In this document: positions 1 to 4,752 of the stretch, one piece after another
How the letters are laid out: the number at the start of each line of letters is the position of its first letter
Position numbering within the stretch: position 1 is the first letter of the stretch
DNA from: Spirochaetes bacterium RBG_16_67_19
Lineage (GTDB): Bacteria > Spirochaetota > Spirochaetia > SZUA-6 > DRHE01
Assembly: GCA_001829505.1 (NCBI GenBank)
Contig: MIBK01000029.1
Span: 1 to 6,586, forward strand
Direction of reading: 5' to 3'
DNA length: 6,586 nt
Translations under genes and position numbers: made by a program
The notes under the pieces: generated by a model
What the model was told of the DNA's origin: nothing
Seen by the model: only the letters and a program-made list of their open reading frames with translations
Database searches by the model: none

Positions 1-332
1 CCCGGATACTCCACCAGGGCGGAGCCCAGCTTGCCGGCGCCGATCAGGATGGCCGTGTTCTCCACGTTGATGCCCAGGAACTCCCCGATGGCCCCGCGCA
101 GGCCGCTCACCGAGTAGCCGGCCTTGGGTTTGCCCTTGTAGCCGATGACCGACATGTCCTTGCGCACCTGGGTGTCGTCGACCTGGAAGAAATGGGCCAG
201 GTAGCGCGAGGAGACGAACTGCTCGCCCTTCTGCTCCAGCTCCAGCAGGATCTGATGGTAGTGCGGGATGCGGCGCAGGGTCTGTACAGGGATGACTTCC
301 TGGGGCTTACGTGGTTTCTCGCTGCTGCTCAA
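1..332 (-). CDS. rex: Redox-sensing transcriptional repressor Rex, N-terminal part (cut by window edge)
   Basis: Rex proteins are cytoplasmic homodimeric repressors that read the NADH/NAD+ ratio and control fermentative and respiratory genes. The 110 complete codons visible show the expected order: a winged-helix DNA-binding domain (about residues 15-75) with the family signatures TLRRIPHY (18-25) and QVRKDMS (55-61), then the start of a Rossmann fold with the dinucleotide loop GAGKLG (98-103) and the following ALVEYP. The full protein is usually about 210 residues, so the C-terminal half lies beyond base 1. The wing reads GKPKAGY (67-73) instead of the classic GxxGxGY pattern, which from memory matches a Rex subgroup in fermentative anaerobes. 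TTG at 332-330 is chosen as start because a TAG lies two codons upstream in frame and no ATG or GTG precedes the conserved domain. No strong Shine-Dalgarno is seen. It lies 51 bases downstream of the UPF0164 gene on the same strand, with no terminator between, so cotranscription is likely. Confidence 0.93.
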   Translation of the reverse strand, partial: MSSSEKPRKPQEVIPVQTLRRIPHYHQILLELEQKGEQFVSSRYLAHFFQVDDTQVRKDMSVIGYKGKPKAGYSVSGLRGAIGEFLGINVENTAILIGAGKLGSALVEYP

Positions 333-383
333 GAGCTAAAAGCCTAACGGATGGCGGCTGGAAAGTCAAGTTCGGGGCCGGGA

Positions 384-1619
384 CTATCGGCTCCCCGATT
401 CCAGCTGCTGCTCCATCTCCTGCTGCAGCCGGAGGGCCTTCTCGGCCGTGACGATGTTCTCCCGGGCGGGGGCGAAACCGGGGTCGATTTCCAGGGCCTG
501 CTGCCAGAAAGCGATCGCTTCCGCCAGCCGGCCCTGGGCATAGGATTCCAGCCCGTTCAGGTACAGCTCGTCCACCCGGTCGCGCTCCGCCAGTCTTCCC
601 TTGTCGCCGAGGTTCAGCTTGGCCTCGATGCTGAACTTGTCCAGCGGGTTCAGACGCCCGCTCAAGTCCAGGTTGTAGTTCAGCACGAAGCTGATCTTCT
701 TCAGATCGATGGTGCTGCCCACGCTGACGCGCGGGTTGTCCCCCTTGAGCTGCAGGCCGCTCTGCAGCTGCAGGAAGCTGGCCACGCTGAGGTTGAAGCC
801 GGTGGCCAGATACCAGCGCTCCGCCGGGGCCTCATTGGGGATGAAGCTGATCGGCAGGTTGAAGTCCACGGCCCAGGTCAGGGGGCGGAAAGGGGAGTAG
901 GCGATGCCCATGGTGGCGGTGGTGGGTACCGGCTCGCTCAGGGCGGGCAGGCCCAGGTTCTTCAGCGCCAGCCCCACGGAGAAGTTCTTGGTGCGCGAGA
1001 TGTAGCCTTTCAGGAAATTGAAGCGGGTCAACAGGCCGAAATCTATCAGCCCGGTGAGCACCGACTGGTCAGGGTAGATGGCCACCGGCACGTTGCGGTA
1101 GGCGGCCTTCAGGTTGGCGCCTAGGGCCAGCCCGTAGAAGTTGTAGCTGGAGAAGAAGTTGTAGGACAGGTTCAGGATGGCCACCGATTCGGAGAAATAC
1201 CCCCGGGCCTCCCGCTCCCCCCAGTCGTTGTACTCGGTGAAGGGGACGTAAAGGAATTTGCCCCCCACCCCGAAGCCCAGGTCGTTGAAGCGCACCGTGT
1301 AGATGACGCCCTCGATGTTGGAGTCGGCGATCCAGCTGTGGTGCAGGAAGGAGAGCTCCCCGTGCTCCAGCACGGAGCTGCCCGAAGGGTTGGATTCCAG
1401 GAAGCCGGAATCCCCGGCCACGGCGGTGTAGGCCGTGCCCATGCCCTCGTAGCGCCCGCCCATCGGGATGAGCAGGGTGGGGAAGACGGTCAATCCGGTA
1501 TTGGGGTCCGCCAACTGGGCGAAAAACTCGCTGAGTGTGGAGTAAGCCTCCCCCGTTCCAGCCAGCAATGGCCGGGCCAAGCCGAGCAATAAGGCTGTGA
1601 GCGCGGCGAGCCTTCTCAT
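384..1619 (-). CDS. UPF0164-family exported beta-barrel outer-membrane protein with C-terminal TPR
   Basis: A 411-residue protein with a signal peptide (RR at 2-3, hydrophobic 5-19, likely signal peptidase I cleavage after LLA at 20). After it comes the motif GGRYEGMGTAYTAVAGDSGF with NPSG at 77-80. This is the N-terminal signature of UPF0164 and resembles the PorV/PorQ/FadL-type pattern of Gly, Ala, Asp and NP residues. Residues 85-338 alternate polar and aromatic or aliphatic residues in short stretches typical of outer-membrane beta strands (for example LGFGVGGKFLYVPF, FYGLALGANLKAAY, FSVGLALKNLG), ending near FSIEAKLNLG. Residues 350-390 form a TPR-like helical pair (YLNGLESYAQGRLAEAIAFW, then ALEIDPGFAPA) and a helical tail, presumably periplasmic. 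ATG at 1619 directly precedes the signal peptide; only a weak GGG lies upstream. UPF0164 members in Treponema are modelled as FadL-like outer-membrane proteins; the substrate is unknown. It is transcribed divergently from the TPR and propeller genes. Family confidence is high; transport or scaffold role is inference. Confidence 0.88.
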   Translation of the reverse strand: MRRLAALTALLLGLARPLLAGTGEAYSTLSEFFAQLADPNTGLTVFPTLLIPMGGRYEGMGTAYTAVAGDSGFLESNPSGSSVLEHGELSFLHHSWIADSNIEGVIYTVRFNDLGFGVGGKFLYVPFTEYNDWGEREARGYFSESVAILNLSYNFFSSYNFYGLALGANLKAAYRNVPVAIYPDQSVLTGLIDFGLLTRFNFLKGYISRTKNFSVGLALKNLGLPALSEPVPTTATMGIAYSPFRPLTWAVDFNLPISFIPNEAPAERWYLATGFNLSVASFLQLQSGLQLKGDNPRVSVGSTIDLKKISFVLNYNLDLSGRLNPLDKFSIEAKLNLGDKGRLAERDRVDELYLNGLESYAQGRLAEAIAFWQQALEIDPGFAPARENIVTAEKALRLQQEMEQQLESGSR

Positions 1620-1628
1620 CTAAACCCA

Positions 1629-1658
1629 AGTATACACCGGAGCAGTCCCGGAATCCAA
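1629..1658 (-). promoter_or_regulatory. Candidate sigma70-type promoter for the UPF0164 gene
   Basis: Read on the reverse strand, TTGGAT (1658-1653) and TATACT (1634-1629) are separated by 18 bases, matching the -35 and -10 consensus at four and five of six positions. The -10 box ends only nine bases before the ATG at 1619. Initiation would therefore fall within a few bases of the start codon and give a nearly leaderless mRNA, which fits the lack of a good Shine-Dalgarno. The position is odd enough that a different promoter further upstream remains possible. Confidence 0.4.
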
Positions 1659-1705
1659 CGGCATCGATTATGGGCCTTCTAGCCCTTACATCGGCACTTT
1701 GGGCG

Positions 1706-1734
1706 TTGGCAGCGGAGGGTTTTCGGTCGATAAT
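1706..1734 (+). promoter_or_regulatory. Probable sigma70-type promoter for the TPR-propeller operon
   Basis: TTGGCA at 1706-1711 and GATAAT at 1729-1734 each match the housekeeping consensus at five of six positions and are separated by exactly 17 bases. Transcription would start near 1741 and give a leader of about 36 bases before the TTG start at 1777. An overlapping alternative is the extended -10 TGATATAAA at 1734-1742, which has no good -35 at the right distance. The AT-rich sequence stands out against the GC-rich surroundings. Confidence 0.65.
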
Positions 1735-1760
1735 GATATAAATTAAGGTATGTAGAAACT

Positions 1761-1765
1761 GGGAG
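1761..1765 (+). promoter_or_regulatory. Shine-Dalgarno GGGAG supporting the TTG start at 1777
   Basis: GGGAG lies 11 bases before the TTG at 1777, slightly long but usable. An in-frame TAG at 1753-1755 rules out a longer protein, and there is no in-frame ATG or GTG before the hydrophobic signal segment. TTG at 1777 is therefore the only standard initiator that preserves the signal peptide. Confidence 0.5.
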
Positions 1766-1776
1766 AACCACAGGCT

Positions 1777-4752
1777 TTGAGCTCGCGACCCGGTGCGGGA
1801 AAAATTCTGCTTCTCGCCCTCAGTTTGGGCATTGGCCTGCCCCTGGCCGCCTACCCGCGGGGATCCATCGAAAAGGAGGACCGGGCGCGCCTGGCCCAGG
1901 CCGAGCAGCTCATCGCGGAGAGGAAATACAACCAGGCCATCCTGGCCCTGCTTGATCTGCTGCAGGCCAATCCCGACCTTTTCGACGCGGCCGAAGTCCT
2001 CATGGAGCAGATCCGCACGGCCCGGGCCCAGTACAATGCCAAGTTCGAGGAGCTGATCAAGGCGCTGTTCGAGGAGAACAACGTGCCCAAGGGCCTGGCC
2101 CTCATCGCCGAGCTGGAGGAGTTGGACCCCTACCCGAACGAGGCCGTGGCCCGGGCCCTGGAGCAGGCCAAGGTGGGCCGGGAGCTGGTGGTCAACATGA
2201 ACCGCTTCAACCGGATCATGGACGAGGCCGCCGCTCTCCTGGCCCAGGGCAGCTACGCGGAGGCCAACGCCCTGTACCTGGAGGGCTTCGCGCTGGGGCG
2301 GGAAAGCTTCGACCAGGCCGAATACGGCAACATCCTCAAGAACTCAGTGATAGGCTCCCTGGACTCCCTGCAGTCGGCGGCCGGGTCCTTTCCGGCCGCC
2401 CTGGAAGCTCTTGGGGCGGCGGAGGGCGCCCTGCAGAGCGCGCTAAGCCCTCCGAGCCCGTTGTCACTGCAAAGGGAAATCGGCCGGCTTTCGCTCGCCG
2501 CCCAGGAGCTGGCCGGGCTGGAAGGCACGGCCCGCTCGGCGGGGCGGAACTTCCAGGTCCAGGGGGGTCAGATCGGCGAACGTCCAGCCGGGCGAGGCTA
2601 CGACAGCTTCCTGTTCTTCGGCGCCCAGCTGGTCCTGGGGCGCAGCGGGAAGCCTCCCGAAGGGATCGCCGCGGTCTTCGCCGCGGCCCGGGAGACCGCG
2701 GTCTCCCGCCAGAAGCAGGCGCTGCTCAGCGCGGCCGACGCCCTCTGGCAGGAGGGCCTGACGGAGTACCGCGGCGGGAGCTACCCGCTGGAGCGGCTCA
2801 CCGCCGCCGCCTCGATGTATGCGGCCTCCCTGCGCCTTTTCTCGTTGTGGGCGCTGGGTCTGGAGGCGCCCCTGACGATAAAGGACTCCGTCGGCCGGGA
2901 GGCGGCCGAGTACCTGCTGGCCCGGGAGCGCATCCGCGCCGCCCGCGGGTACGAGGAGCTGGCCGGCATCGGCCGGGCCTTCGCGCCGTGGAAAGCCGGT
3001 GTCCTGCCCGCGCCGGAGGCCATCCAGCCGGCGCGCCAGACCCTGGCCGGCCTGCGCAGCCGGGTCGCCGTCGTGGAGCAGGCCGGGGGGGGCGGGGCCG
3101 CCGCCCTGGGCGCCCAGGCCCGGGCGAGCGGATTCATCCTCAATAGGGCCGCCGAGCAGGACCTGGCCCTGCAGGAGGCCGCCCGGGCCCTGCGCGGCCA
3201 GGTGGAGGAGGTGGACCTGCGACTGCTGGCCAGCTTCGCGGGCAGCTCACTGGAGCGCCTGGCCGGGCTGGAGTCCTCCTTCCGTGCCCGCTACCAGGAG
3301 GGTGTGGCCCTGCAGCAGGGGGTACAGACGCCCTCCAGGCTGGAGAAGTATCCGGAGCGCGCCCTGGCCGCCTACAACCGGCTATCCGCGGAGCTGGCCG
3401 TCGCCACGGAACAGGCCGGCCTCCTGGCCGAGGAGATCGCCGGCGAGACTGCCTACCTGGCCGCCTCGGCCTCCCTGCAGGAGAGCGTCCAGGGGCTGGC
3501 CGCCCTGCGGGAAGGCCTGGCCGGCCTGCAGGCGGAGCTCGCTGCCTCCGTGGGCTCCGCCCAGGCAGCGGCCCTGCAGGCCGGACGCTACCGGCAGGAG
3601 GGCCTGCTGCGGGAACAGGAAGCGCGGCGGAACCTGAACCCCCTGCGCGAGGCCGCCGCCCGGGAAGGCCTGCGCAACGCCCAAGAGGCCTTCGACCGCT
3701 CCCTGGAGTTTCAGGAGGACCCGGAGGTGCGACGGCTGCGGGACGAAACCCTTCCGCAGTTGGCGGCGCGCATCGATCAGGCGGTGAACGAAAAGGTCAT
3801 CAGCGACGTGCGCGCGCTGATCACGGACGGCAGGAACCGCTTCCGGCTGGGGGATTACAGCAGCGCGGAGCAGGTGTTCCTGCGGGCCCGGGCCCGGTGG
3901 TCGGACACCCACCCGGAGGAGAACCCCGAGGTGGCCCTGTGGCTGGACTGGACCCGCTCGGCTATCCAGAACATCGCCGGACGGCAGATAGCCCTGTCCA
4001 ACCCGCTGTACCCGCAGATGAGCCAGCTGTACAACCTGGCCTTCCAGGAGTACCAGAGCGCGCGCGGGCTGGTGGAGGCCCGGCGCGTGCAGGAGGCCAT
4101 CGTGCTTCTGGACAAGGCCATGGAGCGCCTGGAGCAGATCAGGGTGCTGTTCCCGTACAACAGCGAGATGCAATCCCTGATGCTGCGCATCGAGCAGCTC
4201 AAGGATCCGGATGGCTTCCGCAATATCCTGGACGCCCGCTTCCGGGCGGCCCTGGACAAGCGTGACGCCAGTCCGCAGGAGTCCCTCGGCGAGCTGGAGG
4301 TGATCCGCCTGCTGGCCCCCAGCTACCCTGGCCTGCAGAACGCCATCGGCTCGCTGCGCGTGGTCCTGGGTCTGGACCTGCGGCCCCCCGATCCCGCCAA
4401 GAGGGAGCGGGCCCGGCGCCTGTACGCCGAGGCCCTGGGCATCTACAACGACCGGAACCGGCGCAGCCAGCTGCCCACGGCCCTGGAGCGCCTGAACGAG
4501 GCCATCGCCCTGGACTCGGATTTCATCGACGCGCTCACCCTGAAGGACCGCGTGCAGATCCTGCTGGGGGGAAGCCGGCAGCAGTTCCTGTCCAGTGACG
4601 ACCAGCGCCGGTACAAGGAGGCGGAAGGCTACTTCCTCGGCGGCCAGCTCACCGCGGCCAACGCCATCGTACAACAGCTGTGGGCCAACCAGCGCAACCG
4701 GGGCTACCCGCCGCTGATCGACCTGAAGGCGAAGATCGAGGCCAGGCTGTAG
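1777..4752 (+). CDS. Large exported TPR / coiled-coil protein (991 aa), function unknown
   Basis: Residues 1-25 form a signal peptide: Arg4 and Lys9, hydrophobic 10-24, possible cleavage after PLAA (25). No lipobox Cys is present, so it is probably a soluble periplasmic protein. The rest is almost wholly helical. TPR-like helical pairs occur near the N-terminus (about 35-80 with AERKYNQAILALLDLLQANP; about 142-178 with LAQGSYAEANALYLEGFALG) and in the C-terminal third (about 673-707 with RFRLGDYSSAEQVFLRARAR; 768-805; 875-925 with ALERLNEAIALDSDFIDAL; 942-990). Residues 535-645 are Ala/Leu/Glu/Gln-rich and look like coiled coil. Residues 195-530 are helical and Ala-rich but match nothing I recognise. 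TPR solenoids normally scaffold protein complexes, and no catalytic motif is visible. TTG at 1777 is the start (in-frame stop at 1753). The stop codon abuts the ATG of the next gene, so the two form an operon. A G8 run lies inside the gene. The coding call is very secure; the partner is inferred from context. Confidence 0.9.
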   Translation: MSSRPGAGKILLLALSLGIGLPLAAYPRGSIEKEDRARLAQAEQLIAERKYNQAILALLDLLQANPDLFDAAEVLMEQIRTARAQYNAKFEELIKALFEENNVPKGLALIAELEELDPYPNEAVARALEQAKVGRELVVNMNRFNRIMDEAAALLAQGSYAEANALYLEGFALGRESFDQAEYGNILKNSVIGSLDSLQSAAGSFPAALEALGAAEGALQSALSPPSPLSLQREIGRLSLAAQELAGLEGTARSAGRNFQVQGGQIGERPAGRGYDSFLFFGAQLVLGRSGKPPEGIAAVFAAARETAVSRQKQALLSAADALWQEGLTEYRGGSYPLERLTAAASMYAASLRLFSLWALGLEAPLTIKDSVGREAAEYLLARERIRAARGYEELAGIGRAFAPWKAGVLPAPEAIQPARQTLAGLRSRVAVVEQAGGGGAAALGAQARASGFILNRAAEQDLALQEAARALRGQVEEVDLRLLASFAGSSLERLAGLESSFRARYQEGVALQQGVQTPSRLEKYPERALAAYNRLSAELAVATEQAGLLAEEIAGETAYLAASASLQESVQGLAALREGLAGLQAELAASVGSAQAAALQAGRYRQEGLLREQEARRNLNPLREAAAREGLRNAQEAFDRSLEFQEDPEVRRLRDETLPQLAARIDQAVNEKVISDVRALITDGRNRFRLGDYSSAEQVFLRARARWSDTHPEENPEVALWLDWTRSAIQNIAGRQIALSNPLYPQMSQLYNLAFQEYQSARGLVEARRVQEAIVLLDKAMERLEQIRVLFPYNSEMQSLMLRIEQLKDPDGFRNILDARFRAALDKRDASPQESLGELEVIRLLAPSYPGLQNAIGSLRVVLGLDLRPPDPAKRERARRLYAEALGIYNDRNRRSQLPTALERLNEAIALDSDFIDALTLKDRVQILLGGSRQQFLSSDDQRRYKEAEGYFLGGQLTAANAIVQQLWANQRNRGYPPLIDLKAKIEARL
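3085..3092 (+). repeat. G8 homopolymer tract inside the TPR gene
   Basis: Eight consecutive G residues encode part of a Gly run (codons 437-440). At this length the frame is open. Gaining one G would bring the TAG at 3144-3146 into frame, and losing one would bring the TGA at 3635-3637 into frame, so slippage either way would truncate the protein at mid-length. Spirochaetes are known to use poly-G slippage for phase variation, but in GC-rich DNA a G8 can arise by chance. Confidence 0.9.
4738..4746 (+). promoter_or_regulatory. Ribosome binding region inside the end of the TPR gene
   Basis: GAGG (4738-4741) and AGG (4744-4746), 11 and 6 bases before the ATG at 4753, lie within the last codons of the upstream gene. 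With the stop and start directly adjacent (TAGATG at 4750-4755), this arrangement suggests translational coupling of the two proteins. Confidence 0.5.

Larger units (their letters stand above)
1620..1776. other. Divergent intergenic promoter region
   Basis: This is the only non-coding stretch longer than 60 bases in the window, and it separates the left-facing UPF0164-rex unit from the right-facing TPR-propeller unit. It contains an AT-rich core (about 1728-1758) in otherwise GC-rich DNA, plus candidate promoters for both directions. I see no tRNA, no rho-independent terminator, no riboswitch-like fold and no obvious long operator palindrome. The only symmetric elements are short: GTATAC at 1630-1635, ATCGAT at 1663-1668, and a 4-base-pair inverted repeat GGGC/GCCC at 1672-1685. 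Confidence 0.8.

Noticed and set aside
386..399. Short hairpin ATCGG-CTCC-CCGAT at the UPF0164 stop codon as a possible terminator
   Set aside because: The stem is only five base pairs, lies mostly inside the coding region, and is not followed by a T-run on the reverse strand.
351..1124. A 257-codon open frame on the forward strand across the UPF0164 gene
   Set aside because: It is antisense to a clear family member, has the same compositional artefact, and has no promoter or Shine-Dalgarno.
1672..1685. Inverted repeat GGGC-N6-GCCC in the divergent region as an operator
   Set aside because: Four base pairs in GC-rich DNA is not distinguishable from chance, and it does not resemble the known Rex operator (TTGTGA-type half sites).
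1750..1755. ATG-TAG minimal start-stop element in the leader of the TPR gene, preceded by AAGG
   Set aside because: It could in principle stall ribosomes, but the Shine-Dalgarno-like AAGG is only one base from the ATG, too close to act, so it is probably chance.
3382..4674. A 430-codon open frame on the reverse strand, antisense to the TPR gene
   Set aside because: The translation is a monotonous Leu/Gln/Val/Gly/His-rich string with no domain or signal, as expected for the complement of a GC-rich coding sequence. The forward gene has a signal peptide, TPRs and a coupled neighbour.
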